From an uncultured Clostridia bacterium (GTDB lineage Bacteria > Bacillota > Clostridia > Lachnospirales > Anaerotignaceae): a stretch of 60,195 bases of DNA. Under the pieces are notes generated by a model. The model made no database searches and was not told the DNA's origin. It saw only the letters and a list, made by a program, of their open reading frames with translations. Within the stretch, counting starts at the first letter, position 1. The number at the start of each line of letters is the position of its first letter. This document shows, one piece after another, positions 18,416-27,125 of this stretch. The stretch is taken from positions 1 to 60,195 of the forward strand of contig CALWEX010000043.1 in assembly GCA_944377425.1 (NCBI GenBank), written 5' to 3'. The position numbers and the translations under genes were made by a program.

Positions 18416-18604
18416 GAATTTATAGATAAAGGAGGTAGTCAAAAAACATTAAAAATATTTCAGTCAATAATAACCGCGGATAGACGCATTGACTAATCTT
18501 ATGCAATTATTTTTAAAATTGGGGAGCTTTTTATTTTAATTTATTTTTGTTATTTTGGTTATTGATAACAAAGTGTTTTATGTTTAAGAAGGGGGTATAT
18601 TTTT
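18416..18604 (+). promoter_or_regulatory. Long untranslated leader of the alanine symporter, candidate structured RNA
   Basis: The leader holds an orphan AAAGGAGG at about 18428-18435 with no ATG behind it, an inverted repeat AGTCAAT/ATTGACT (about 18461-18493) enclosing a GC-richer segment with CCGCGG, and a smaller CAATT/AATTG repeat near 18504-18521. The true ribosome binding site AAGGGGG is just before 18605. I recognise no known riboswitch, including glycine. It is a candidate only. Confidence 0.4.
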
Positions 18605-20092
18605 ATGATAGCTGATTTAATCTTTAAACTTGAAGGTATTTTCTGGGGTCTGCCCTTCATAATCTTTGTTATGGTTGTAGGTTTTTACTTTACAGTACGT
18701 TCCGGATTTTTCCCATTTGTTAAATTCGGACATATTTTAAAACATACAGCAGGAAGTATTAAATCATCAGAATCTAACAAAAAGAAAGAAGGAACTGTTT
18801 CACCTATTGAAGCCGTTTGTATAGCTATCGGCGGCTGTGTAGGAGCAGGTAATATTTCAGGTGTTGCTTCAGCTATAGCAGTAGGCGGTCCTGGTTCTAT
18901 ATTCTGGCTTTGGCTTTGGGCTTTCTTTGGAATGATGGTTAAGCTGGTTGAAACAGCTCTTGGATGCTACTATCGTTCACGTGATGAAAAAGGCGACTAT
19001 TACGGCGGACCTATGGAATACATGGAAAAAGGTATTGGCCGTGAAATGGGTATTAAATTCGGTTATGTACTTGGCTTTATATTCTGTATTGCTCTCTTGG
19101 CAATGTCTATTCAAGGTTCACAGGCATATACAATTTCAGAAATGATTTATAATGCCTTTGGTGTTCCTATGCTTGCTACAACAATTATATATACAATCGT
19201 TATCCTTTACGTTATATGGAAAGGCACACCTCGTATAGCTAAATTTGCTACAGTAGCAGTTCCTATTATGTGTATTGCATACCTTGTAGGCGGAATTATA
19301 CTTGTTCTTTTAAATATTCAAAATGTACCATCAGCAATAACTATGATTTTCCATGACGCATTTACAGGTTCAGCAGCTGTAGGAGGTTTTGTTGGTGCAT
19401 CAGTTACAACAGCAGTTCGTTCTGGATTAAACCGTTCAATCAACTCAAATGAAGCTGGTCAGGGTTCATCTCCTCTTATCCATAGCTCTGCTGATACAGT
19501 TCACCCAGTAAGACAGGGTCTTTGGGGTGCATTTGAAGTTTTTGTTGATACAATTATCGTTTGCTCAGTTACAGCTTTAGCAGTTGTATGTACAGGTCTT
19601 TGGTCAAACGGTACAACAGGTGCTACACTTACAATGGCAGCATTTGAAACAACATACGGCATGGCAGGTAGAGTTTTCATGGGTATAATGGCTATTCTTT
19701 TCGGTCTTACAACAACAGCAGGCTGGTATACATATTATGCAGCCGTTATCCGTCGTTTGCTCAGAAGAAAACCTGCTTTAAGAGATAAAGTAATTACATT
19801 CTTTAAAATTTACTTCCCTGTAATGAACATAATTATAGTTTCTTATATTACTTTAACAGGACATGATGCCGACCTTTTCTGGTCACTTGTTAGTGTACTT
19901 CTTGCATTCCCTGTATTTACAAACCTTATTGCTCTTGTTTTCCTTCAGGGAAAATTCTGGCAGTTATTTAAAGATTATAAAGCACGTTATCTTGGAATTG
20001 GAAAGGTTGACCCTAACTTCTATGTTTTCTATGAAGACGACCCAGCTATAAGAGAACGTGAAGAAGAAATAAGAAGAGGATTAGACCACTAA
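18605..20092 (+). CDS. Sodium:alanine symporter (AGCS family)
   Basis: Integral membrane symporter importing alanine or glycine with sodium. The 495-residue protein has about ten hydrophobic segments and the AGCS signature GGCVGAGNISGVASAIAVGG, followed by FWLWLWAFFGMMVK, GPMEYMEKGIG and SNEAGQGSSPLIHSSA. The cytoplasmic tail is short and charged. The ATG has AAGGGGG upstream. It is a monocistronic unit with its own promoter, long leader and terminator. Alanine versus glycine preference is not decidable here. Confidence 0.93.
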   Translation: MIADLIFKLEGIFWGLPFIIFVMVVGFYFTVRSGFFPFVKFGHILKHTAGSIKSSESNKKKEGTVSPIEAVCIAIGGCVGAGNISGVASAIAVGGPGSIFWLWLWAFFGMMVKLVETALGCYYRSRDEKGDYYGGPMEYMEKGIGREMGIKFGYVLGFIFCIALLAMSIQGSQAYTISEMIYNAFGVPMLATTIIYTIVILYVIWKGTPRIAKFATVAVPIMCIAYLVGGIILVLLNIQNVPSAITMIFHDAFTGSAAVGGFVGASVTTAVRSGLNRSINSNEAGQGSSPLIHSSADTVHPVRQGLWGAFEVFVDTIIVCSVTALAVVCTGLWSNGTTGATLTMAAFETTYGMAGRVFMGIMAILFGLTTTAGWYTYYAAVIRRLLRRKPALRDKVITFFKIYFPVMNIIIVSYITLTGHDADLFWSLVSVLLAFPVFTNLIALVFLQGKFWQLFKDYKARYLGIGKVDPNFYVFYEDDPAIREREEEIRRGLDH

Positions 20093-20110
20093 TATACTTA
20101 ACAACTATTG

Positions 20111-20139
20111 AGACCGCCTTTATTTTTGGCGGTCTTTTT
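20111..20139 (+). terminator. Terminator of the alanine symporter gene
   Basis: AGACCGCC and GGCGGTCT form an 8-bp stem with a 9-base loop followed by TTTTTA. Confidence 0.88.
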
Positions 20140-20201
20140 AATTTTTTAAACTATTTTCATAAATTCAATAGCATATAAAATCATGTACATTAATTTTCAA
20201 A

Positions 20202-20234
20202 AATAAAAAGGATTCGGATAGCCGAACCCTTTTA
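20202..20234 (-). terminator. Terminator of glyQS
   Basis: On the minus strand AAAAGGGTTCGG and CCGAATCCTTTT form a 12-bp stem (one G-T pair) with a CTAT loop, then a T-rich tract. It faces the symporter terminator across a short gap. Confidence 0.85.
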
Positions 20235-20272
20235 TTTATACAATTAAATTCTCGGTTTACAGAGCTGTATAA

Positions 20273-21676
20273 TCAAAATTGCATCTTTTCTTTAAGATAG
20301 TTTTCAAGTTCATCAATTTTAATTCTTACCTGCTCCATAGTATCTCTATCACGAACAGTTACAGCACCATCTGTTTCTGTGTCAAAGTCTACTGTAATGC
20401 AGTAAGGTGTACCAATTTCGTCCTGTCTTCTGTATCTCTTACCTATGCTTCCAGCGTCATCATATTCAACATTAAAGTTCTTAGAAAGATTCATATAAAT
20501 TTCATCAGCTTTTTCTGAAAGCTTTTTGCTAAGTGGAAGAATAGCCGCCTTAACAGGTGCAAGTGCTGGGTGAAGATGAAGCACTGTTCTTATATCCTCT
20601 TTTCCGTCTTTAACACTTACTACTTCCTCGTCATAAGCATCGCAAAGGAAAGCAAGAGTTACACGGTCTGCACCTAATGAAGGCTCTATGCAGTATGGAA
20701 TATATTTCTCGTTTTTCTCTTGGTCGAAGTATGATAAATCCTCTGTTGAGTACTGCTGATGCTGTTTAAGGTCAAAGTCTGTTCTGTCAGCAATACCCCA
20801 AAGCTCACCCCAGCCAAATGGGAAAAGATATTCAATATCTGTTGTAGCTTTGCTGTAATGGCTTAATTCTTCTGGACTATGGTCACGAACACGTGTGTTT
20901 TCTTCTGTCATGCCAAGTTTTTTAAGGAAATCAATAGCATACTGTTTCCAATATTTAAACCAATCAAGGTCTGTTCCAGGCTCACAGAAGAATTCAAGTT
21001 CCATCTGTTCAAACTCTCTTGTACGGAAAGTAAAGTTGCCTGGTGTAATTTCGTTTCTGAAAGATTTACCAATCTGGCCAATACCAAAAGGAATTTTCTT
21101 TCTTGTTGTTCTCTGAACATTTTTAAAGTTTACAAATATACCCTGAGCCGTTTCCGGTCTTAAGTAAACAACGTTTTTACTGTCTTCTGTTACACCCTGG
21201 AAGGTTTTGAACATAAGGTTAAACTGTCTTATATCTGTAAAGTTATGTCCACCGCAGGATGGGCATGCAATGTTATTTTCTTTTATAAACTCAACCATTT
21301 TTTCATTGGACCAGCCGTCAGCAACTTCGCCCATATGACCATGTGTGTCAAGATATTCTTCAATAATTTTATCTGCACGGAATCTTTCGTGACAGTCTTT
21401 ACAGTCCATAAGAGGGTCGCTGAAACCACCTACGTGACCTGAAGCCACCCAAGTTTGAGGGTTCATAAGTATGGCACAGTCAACACCAACATTATATCTG
21501 CTCTCCTGAACAAATTTCTTCCACCATGCTTTTTTAACATTGTTCTTAAGCTCTACGCCTAATGGGCCATAGTCCCAAGTATTAGCAAGTCCGCCGTAAA
21601 TTTCACTGCCCGGATAAACAAAACCTCTTGCCTTTGCCAAAGAAACTATTTTTTCCATAGTTTTTTCAACTGCCAT
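20273..21676 (-). CDS. glyQS: Glycyl-tRNA synthetase, homodimeric class II
   Basis: Charges tRNA-Gly. The 467-residue single-chain alpha2-type enzyme shows [21 protein letters not shown] (motif 1 region), [25 protein letters not shown] (motif 2) and [14 protein letters not shown] (motif 3). CXXC pairs at CKDC and CPSC suggest a zinc-binding insertion. The C-terminal anticodon-binding domain starts around [11 protein letters not shown]. The length is normal. The ATG has AAGGAGG upstream. Expression is controlled by the T-box leader just upstream. Confidence 0.95.
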   Translation of the reverse strand: MAVEKTMEKIVSLAKARGFVYPGSEIYGGLANTWDYGPLGVELKNNVKKAWWKKFVQESRYNVGVDCAILMNPQTWVASGHVGGFSDPLMDCKDCHERFRADKIIEEYLDTHGHMGEVADGWSNEKMVEFIKENNIACPSCGGHNFTDIRQFNLMFKTFQGVTEDSKNVVYLRPETAQGIFVNFKNVQRTTRKKIPFGIGQIGKSFRNEITPGNFTFRTREFEQMELEFFCEPGTDLDWFKYWKQYAIDFLKKLGMTEENTRVRDHSPEELSHYSKATTDIEYLFPFGWGELWGIADRTDFDLKQHQQYSTEDLSYFDQEKNEKYIPYCIEPSLGADRVTLAFLCDAYDEEVVSVKDGKEDIRTVLHLHPALAPVKAAILPLSKKLSEKADEIYMNLSKNFNVEYDDAGSIGKRYRRQDEIGTPYCITVDFDTETDGAVTVRDRDTMEQVRIKIDELENYLKEKMQF

Positions 21677-21705
21677 TTAAAATTCCTCCTTAAAATTAAG
21701 CAAAT

Positions 21706-21751
21706 AAAAAACCTTTCTCCCCTACTTAATAAAAGTAAGGGACGAAAGGTC
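21706..21751 (-). terminator. T-box terminator of glyQS
   Basis: On the minus strand ACCTTTCGTCCCTTACTT pairs with AAGTAGGGGAGAAAGGT and is followed by a T run (21706-21710). The upstream arm lies just after the T-box sequence, so the antiterminator and terminator are mutually exclusive. Confidence 0.88.
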
Positions 21752-21922
21752 TAATCTTCCGCGGTTCCACCCTTTTTGGCATTTAGTTATAATACCCTCT
21801 TTAAAATAAACTGCTCCAAAGCGCCTTCACGGTAAAATGACATTTCCTTACACCAGCCGGAAACTCTCTAAAGACCTTTTATCCGTTACTATTCTTTTTC
21901 ATAGCAGAACCTTATTAATTTA
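21752..21922 (-). promoter_or_regulatory. T-box riboswitch, glycine-specific
   Basis: The minus strand holds the T-box element AGGGTGGAACCGCGG (about 21759-21773), whose bulge pairs with the tRNA acceptor end, and stem I features AGAGAG and CTGGTGTAAGG. The likely specifier is GGC (Gly) at 21823-21825 in the context GTGAAGGCGC. Uncharged tRNA-Gly would stabilise the antiterminator and allow glyQS expression. The specifier fits the downstream gene. Confidence 0.93.
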
Positions 21923-21928
21923 TTAAAC

Positions 21929-21957
21929 AATCTACCAAATTAAAGCTATTTTGTCAA
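21929..21957 (-). promoter_or_regulatory. Sigma-A promoter of glyQS
   Basis: TTGACA (21952-21957), 17 bases, TAGATT (21929-21934). The TGA within TTGACA is the stop codon of asnB. Confidence 0.82.
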
Positions 21958-23789
21958 GCCGCCTGAACAAAATATTTATTGTGCCATACAAGGAACATGT
22001 AAATAGTCCAAATTTTGCGGCTGTTGTCAGCTTTGCCTTCTTTGTGGTCAATAAGGAACTTCATAATTTCATCTGTTTTGAAGAATTCCTTAGCTTCATC
22101 ACTTTCAAAAGCTTCTTTTATTATATTAAAATACTTGTCCTCTTTAAGCCAAATTCTAATAGGCACAGGGAAACCAAGTTTTTTCTTTTCTGCAACCATA
22201 TTAGGCAAATATCTGTTAGCAGCATGACGCATAGCAACCTTTGTATTTTCTTTTGTAACTTTATATTTTTTAGGTATGTGTCTTGCAGCCTCAAACACCT
22301 TTTTATCAAGGAACGGTACACGAACTTCAAGGGAATGAGCCATGCTCATTTTATCAGCCTTTAAAAGTATGTCGCCTATAAGCCAAAGATTAAGGTCTAT
22401 ATATTGCATTCTTGTAACATCGTCTTTTCCTTTAACTTTGTCATAAAGCGGCTTTGTAATAGACTGAGGAGTATATTTTCCGCTGACTTTTTTAAGTATT
22501 TTATTTCTTTCAGCAACAGAAAACATATTTGCGTTTCCTATAAATCTTTCCTCTAAATCTTTGCTTGCTCTTATAATATAGTTTTTGCCTTTGAACTTAA
22601 AAGGAAGTGCCTTTACTACACCGGCAGCGGCCTTTCTTAAAGGCTTTGGTATCCATGCCACATGTTTAAGAGCGTCAGGTTCTTTGTAAATGTTGTATCC
22701 TCCGAAAAACTCATCGGCACCCTCACCTGAAAGAGCTACTTTAACATGCTTAGCCGCTGTCTGGCTTACAAAATAAAGTGCAATAGCCGCAGGGTCAGCC
22801 AAAGGCTCGTCCATTTGATATTGTACTTTAGGTATTACGTCCCAGTATTCATCTTTTGATATTAACTTACTGTAGTTATCAATTTTAATTTTTTCTGAAA
22901 GCTTTTTAGCGTAATCAATTTCGTTGTACTTTTCGTAATCAAAGCCTACAGTAAATGTTTTGTCACCTTTAAAGCATGCGGCAACATAGCTGGAGTCTAC
23001 ACCACTAGAAAGGAAAGAGCCAACCTCAACATCGCTTATTTTGTGTGCCTTAATTGAATCCTGCATTGCAGTGTCTATAATTTCTACTGTTTCATCAAAT
23101 GTTTTATCTTTTCCGGCATCATCAAACATAGGGTCCCAGTAGCGCTCAACATTCATTTTGCCTTCTTTAAATGTAAAGTAATGTGAAGGCATAAGCTTAA
23201 ATATACCTTTAAACATAGTTTCTGGCAAAACAGAGTACTGGAAAGAAAGGTAATTTTCAAGAGCGTCCCTGTTTACTTCTCTTTCAACACCAGGATACTC
23301 AAGTATGCTTTTAATTTCGGAAGCAAAAACAAGATTTCCGTTAACTATTGTATAATAAAATGGCTTAATACCAAAAAAGTCCCTTGCTCCAAAAAGTTCT
23401 TTTTTGTTGGAATCCCAAATAACAAATGCAAACATACCTCTTAATTTATTAAGCATGTCTTTTCCATATTCTTCATAGCCATGAATTAAAACTTCTGTAT
23501 CGGAATTATTTTTAAAAACATGGCCCTTTTTAATAAGCTCTTCTTTAAGCTCTTTAAAGTTATAAATCTCACCATTAAATGTAATAACAATACTGTCATC
23601 CTCGTTATACATAGGCTGTGAGCCAAAGCCTAAGTCTATAATAGAAAGCCTTCTAAAACCTAAGGCTACATTTTCATCTATATGCTTTCCGGCGCTGTCT
23701 GGACCACGGTGAATAATTTTATTCATCATATTTGTAAGGACCTCGTCACTTTTAACAAGCTCACCGGTAAAACCGCAGAATCCGCACAT
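21954..23789 (-). CDS. asnB: Asparagine synthase (glutamine-hydrolysing) AsnB
   Basis: Makes asparagine from aspartate, glutamine and ATP. The 611-residue protein begins MCGFCGFTGE, with the catalytic N-terminal cysteine of class II glutaminase, followed by IHRGPDSAG and FNGEIYNFKEL. The synthetase half has the PP-motif SSGVDSSYVAA (about residue 260) and ALSGEGADEFFGGYN. The ATG has AAAGGAGAG upstream. It has its own promoter and is transcribed toward glyQS, which uses a separate promoter at its 3' end. Confidence 0.94.
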   Translation of the reverse strand: MCGFCGFTGELVKSDEVLTNMMNKIIHRGPDSAGKHIDENVALGFRRLSIIDLGFGSQPMYNEDDSIVITFNGEIYNFKELKEELIKKGHVFKNNSDTEVLIHGYEEYGKDMLNKLRGMFAFVIWDSNKKELFGARDFFGIKPFYYTIVNGNLVFASEIKSILEYPGVEREVNRDALENYLSFQYSVLPETMFKGIFKLMPSHYFTFKEGKMNVERYWDPMFDDAGKDKTFDETVEIIDTAMQDSIKAHKISDVEVGSFLSSGVDSSYVAACFKGDKTFTVGFDYEKYNEIDYAKKLSEKIKIDNYSKLISKDEYWDVIPKVQYQMDEPLADPAAIALYFVSQTAAKHVKVALSGEGADEFFGGYNIYKEPDALKHVAWIPKPLRKAAAGVVKALPFKFKGKNYIIRASKDLEERFIGNANMFSVAERNKILKKVSGKYTPQSITKPLYDKVKGKDDVTRMQYIDLNLWLIGDILLKADKMSMAHSLEVRVPFLDKKVFEAARHIPKKYKVTKENTKVAMRHAANRYLPNMVAEKKKLGFPVPIRIWLKEDKYFNIIKEAFESDEAKEFFKTDEIMKFLIDHKEGKADNSRKIWTIYMFLVWHNKYFVQAA

Positions 23790-23832
23790 ATATTACTCTC
23801 CTTTATAAATAAATACCAAATTTAACATTCAA

Positions 23833-23861
23833 ATTTTAACACACTTTTTGTGCCATATCAA
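23833..23861 (-). promoter_or_regulatory. Sigma-A promoter of asnB
   Basis: TTGATA (23856-23861), 17 bases, TAAAAT (23833-23838) preceded by TGT as an extended -10. Confidence 0.75.
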
Positions 23862-23890
23862 GGCATGTACCGACTATATTAAAAACACAA

Positions 23891-23937
23891 TATAAAAAAA
23901 CGGTGTATACCAATATTTTAATTGGAAACACCGTTTT
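23891..23937 (-). terminator. Terminator downstream of the CmpB-like gene
   Basis: AAAACGGTGT and ACACCGTTTT form the outer stem and CCAAT/ATTGG an inner one; on the minus strand a T run follows. It ends the spoIIP transcript before the asnB promoter. Confidence 0.85.
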
Positions 23938-23957
23938 ATATACAGATAAAATTACAA

Positions 23958-24362
23958 TTATAAAATACCGCTAAGCAATAAATTTTTATACCCAAACTCA
24001 AATAAAAGTCCTACAGCAAACCAGCAAGGCGCATAATCAAGGCGTATAAGCCCACATACATTATACCTGGCACTGCTGTAATCCCAAGGACAGCTTCCTA
24101 TAATTTCTTCAAGGGCAAAACCCGACAAAAATTCTGCCGCAAAAATACATGTCATGTATATTAAGCCTCTTACAAAAATCGGTAAGACATAAATAATACC
24201 ATACAATGGCTCAAACATAACGGCGGAACCATATATAGGCATCATCCAAAGTGACGTATAGCCTATCATTCTTTTGTCACCCCTTTTTAATGAAGCCGCC
24301 GCTGTCCACAGTATTTCTATTATCCAGCCTGCAATACCGTATAAAAAAAATCTTGTAATCAT
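23958..24362 (-). CDS. Putative ABC-transporter permease-like membrane protein (CmpB family)
   Basis: A 134-residue membrane protein of the PF06541/CmpB-like family. It has about four hydrophobic segments and the family's tryptophan- and proline-rich motifs GIAGWIIEILWTA, SLWMMPIYGS and CPWDYS. Function is unknown despite the usual permease name; no ATPase partner is nearby. It follows spoIIP by 28 bases on the same strand, so it may be co-expressed in sporulation. I see no clear ribosome binding site before the ATG. Confidence 0.8.
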   Translation of the reverse strand: MITRFFLYGIAGWIIEILWTAAASLKRGDKRMIGYTSLWMMPIYGSAVMFEPLYGIIYVLPIFVRGLIYMTCIFAAEFLSGFALEEIIGSCPWDYSSARYNVCGLIRLDYAPCWFAVGLLFEFGYKNLLLSGIL

Positions 24363-24390
24363 ACTTGTATTTTTTATTATTTGCCGTATT

Positions 24391-25530
24391 TTATTCAGAC
24401 AATATTACCCTGCTTAAAACATCAGCTAAAGGCTCCATTGAGTTTTTAGCCTCTTGTTTTGTATTAGTCTGAGCACCAACTTCAATTAAAAGTGATTTCG
24501 GCTTCATATGCAGACTGTATCTGTAAGCGTTTATGTAAATTTTTCTTGTAAAATCAGGATAAAGTTTATTTGCCGTTACCTGCAAATTAAAGCTAAGAGC
24601 AAGATTATCTTTTAAATATTGGTTAGGAAGGCTTGTTATATCACTTAAAACACCGTTTTCATTAAGGCGGCATAAACCGTTAAAAAACATAATTTTAGCG
24701 CAAGTTTTGCCGTTTACCTCGTCTATCAGGTGCACATCTTCGTTTACACCATCTCTGTGCATATCTATCACCAGCTCAATAGATGGATATTGTTCCAAAA
24801 TTTTTGCTATAGCTGGCTCCATTCTTTCATAAGCCCCTAAAATCTGGTTTTTGCCATCTACTACATCATATCTTCCTGTATCATGTAAAACTTCAATACC
24901 ATACTTATTTTCAAGTATATTTTTAAGCTCCTCACCTACACCCCAAATACCTTCTTCTACACCCTTTGACGGGTCACTGTCGGCATACATTTCACTGGAA
25001 TGGGTGTGGAATATAAGCACCTTAGGTCCGTCGGAATTTTTATCTATAGTTAAATCCATATTTAAAAATTCATCAACATTTATATCACTTTCCAAAAGGT
25101 CTGTTCTTTGGTCCACTATGTAAAAATTACTTTTTAAATAACTAAAGTCTTTAAGTTTATTTATATCATCTTCTGTAAGGCTGACTTTCTTTATATCTGT
25201 GGCATAATTTGTATCAGTTTCAGGCTGAAGCTTAAGTTCTTCTTCCGAAAGAGTGCTTACAAAAACCGAATTTTCTGTGCTTTGGTCTGTGTTTGAGGAA
25301 GATGCAATTTGAGTATTTTCAGTAGTTACAGACGCACCTATGTTGTTTTGGCTATCAGATGTGTTTTCAACTATTACGCCTGTATTTTTAACTGAGTTTG
25401 TAGGCATTGGCGATGCGTAAAACTCTGTCATATATCTTAATGCTGCCCCAAAACAGACAGCTACAACCATTAAGCCAAGTATTGTACTGCGCAAAAACGC
25501 CGCAAGTTTAAAGTTGTCCTTTTTTCTCAC
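24391..25530 (-). CDS. spoIIP: Stage II sporulation protein P (SpoIIP)
   Basis: Peptidoglycan amidase/endopeptidase of the SpoIIDMP engulfment machine. An N-terminal membrane anchor (about residues 12-33) is followed by a serine- and threonine-rich linker. The catalytic domain shows VLIFHTHSSEMY, LHDTGRYDV, VIDMHRDG and SLLIEVGAQTNTKQEA, with the zinc ligands His, Glu and His expected of the family. I choose GTG at 25530, with GGAG nine bases upstream; TTG at 25545 would overlap that site. The gene shows the host makes endospores. In Bacillus spoIIP is under sigma-E; no clear sigma-E promoter could be assigned here. Confidence 0.93.
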   Translation of the reverse strand: MRKKDNFKLAAFLRSTILGLMVVAVCFGAALRYMTEFYASPMPTNSVKNTGVIVENTSDSQNNIGASVTTENTQIASSSNTDQSTENSVFVSTLSEEELKLQPETDTNYATDIKKVSLTEDDINKLKDFSYLKSNFYIVDQRTDLLESDINVDEFLNMDLTIDKNSDGPKVLIFHTHSSEMYADSDPSKGVEEGIWGVGEELKNILENKYGIEVLHDTGRYDVVDGKNQILGAYERMEPAIAKILEQYPSIELVIDMHRDGVNEDVHLIDEVNGKTCAKIMFFNGLCRLNENGVLSDITSLPNQYLKDNLALSFNLQVTANKLYPDFTRKIYINAYRYSLHMKPKSLLIEVGAQTNTKQEAKNSMEPLADVLSRVILSE

Positions 25531-25627
25531 ACTTCTCATCTCCAAAACTTTATTGCGCCATGTATAAATATATTCACAAAAGTCAAAAATATTACTGTAA
25601 AAACCACCTTTTTAAAGGAGAATATAC

Positions 25628-26539
25628 ATGAAAAAAACAATTATTATTACAATTTTATTCTCACTTTTACTTACTTCATGCAATGATAACGAGAAAAAAG
25701 AGCCTGCCGTTTTTGTAAACAACACTAAAAACAGCTTGCCTATTAATGAAGAAGTTTCAACAGAAAACAATTTTCAATACGGACTTGCATCTCAAAGGTT
25801 CATTAATGCTGACAATATAACTTCAACAGAAAAAGAGCTAAACAATATATCCTATTATTCCGTATGTATTGATATAACTGAGCCTTTTCCTTCAAATTTT
25901 ATTCTAAAATGCTTTAGTGAAAGCAAAACACCTGTTATAACAATAAACTATAGCGAAAATACAACTGATATGATTCGTTTTGCAAACCAAGCTGCAAAAA
26001 TAAATATCCCCGCAATTTACAATGTTTTTCCTTGTTATGGTGATGTTGAAAGCAGTAAATACAAAACAGATTTTTCAAACTTTGTATCTTTAATAAAAAG
26101 AGCCTCTCCCAATTCCAAAATTATTTGGAGCTTTAACGCCTTAAATAATTTTTCTTATAGCGAATATTTTCCTAATAAGACTCAAATAGATTTTATAGGC
26201 TTAAACTGCGTATTTACATCACCTTACGACTCCATAGAAGAAATACAGAGCTTTAAAGCATTATGTGAAAATTTCGTACCAGAAAAACCTGTAATTATCA
26301 CACAATTCGGCGTAAACCATTTTGATAATTATGAGCACACATACATGATTGAAGGTGCTGAAAAGTTTATAAAATATTTTTATAACGACTTGTGCCCTTA
26401 TGTTCCTAATTTATCAGCTATTATATATTTCGACGAAAATATGCTTGATACACAAAACAAAAATATAAAACCATGTGATTACAGTATATTATCAGTACCC
26501 GAATTAAATTCTGCTTTTGCTGAAATTACAAATAAATGA
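25628..26539 (+). CDS. GH26-like lipoprotein, probably without glycosidase activity
   Basis: A 303-residue exported lipoprotein: the signal peptide ends in the lipobox LTSC with Cys18. Residues 50-300 resemble the TIM barrel of glycoside hydrolase family 26 (KIIWSFNAL, YFPNKTQIDFIGLNC, KPVIITQFG). The two catalytic glutamates expected in that family are not seen: the HEMNG-like position reads YNVFPCYG (131-138), and the nucleophile position is Gln226. It may therefore bind rather than cut polysaccharide. The fold assignment is by pattern only. AAGGAG precedes the ATG. It is divergent from spoIIP. Confidence 0.65.
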   Translation: MKKTIIITILFSLLLTSCNDNEKKEPAVFVNNTKNSLPINEEVSTENNFQYGLASQRFINADNITSTEKELNNISYYSVCIDITEPFPSNFILKCFSESKTPVITINYSENTTDMIRFANQAAKINIPAIYNVFPCYGDVESSKYKTDFSNFVSLIKRASPNSKIIWSFNALNNFSYSEYFPNKTQIDFIGLNCVFTSPYDSIEEIQSFKALCENFVPEKPVIITQFGVNHFDNYEHTYMIEGAEKFIKYFYNDLCPYVPNLSAIIYFDENMLDTQNKNIKPCDYSILSVPELNSAFAEITNK

Positions 26540-26614
26540 CAAAATTCCTTTTTTATACTCCTGTAATGTTTTATATGTTAAAATATCATTAAGAACATGA
26601 AGGGAGTGTTTTTT

Positions 26615-27076
26615 ATGCCATACCACTGCTGTTTTAAATCAAAATTAGGCTTTGTAAGAATAGAAGGAAATGACGAAGGCATACTTTCAATAAAAACTGT
26701 TGATATTCCTGACAAAGATTCAGAATATATAACAGGTGAAATGAAAAAATGCATAGTACAGTTAGAAGAATATTTTGACGGAAAACGCAAGGAGTTTGAT
26801 TTAAAATTAATACTTAATGGAACTGAATTTCAAAAATCCGTATGGCGTAAATTAATGGAAATACCTTACGGAAAAACAGTAAGCTATAAAGATGTGGCAA
26901 TAGCTATAGGCAAGCCTAACGCATGCAGAGCCGTTGGTGGAGCCAACAATAAAAACAAAATTTGGATAGTTATACCATGTCATAGAGTAATAGGCTCAAA
27001 TGGCGATTTAGTAGGCTATGGCGGTGAAATATGGCGCAAAGAAGCCCTTTTAAAGCTTGAAAAAGAAAACAGTTAA
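26615..27076 (+). CDS. ogt: Methylated-DNA--protein-cysteine methyltransferase
   Basis: Repairs O6-methylguanine by transferring the alkyl group to its own cysteine. The 153-residue protein has the active-site motif IPCHRVIG, the DNA-binding helix region ACRAVGGANNKNK, and KSVWRKLMEIPYGKT. The start at 26615 has GGGAG eight bases upstream; an earlier ATG at 26597 contains that site. It stands alone between the lipoprotein gene and an anchored protein. Ada-type regulatory domains are absent. Confidence 0.93.
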   Translation: MPYHCCFKSKLGFVRIEGNDEGILSIKTVDIPDKDSEYITGEMKKCIVQLEEYFDGKRKEFDLKLILNGTEFQKSVWRKLMEIPYGKTVSYKDVAIAIGKPNACRAVGGANNKNKIWIVIPCHRVIGSNGDLVGYGGEIWRKEALLKLEKENS

Positions 27077-27125
27077 AAATTTGAAAAACTAGAGAATATA
27101 AGCAAAAATTTAAGGAGGCGAAATT

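Noticed and set aside
18416..18604. Glycine or c-di-GMP riboswitch ahead of the alanine symporter
   Set aside because: The conserved cores of these classes are not present in the leader.
25546..25627. Sigma-E promoter for spoIIP
   Set aside because: Sequences resembling the -35 and -10 elements are present, but the spacing does not fit, so no site was called.
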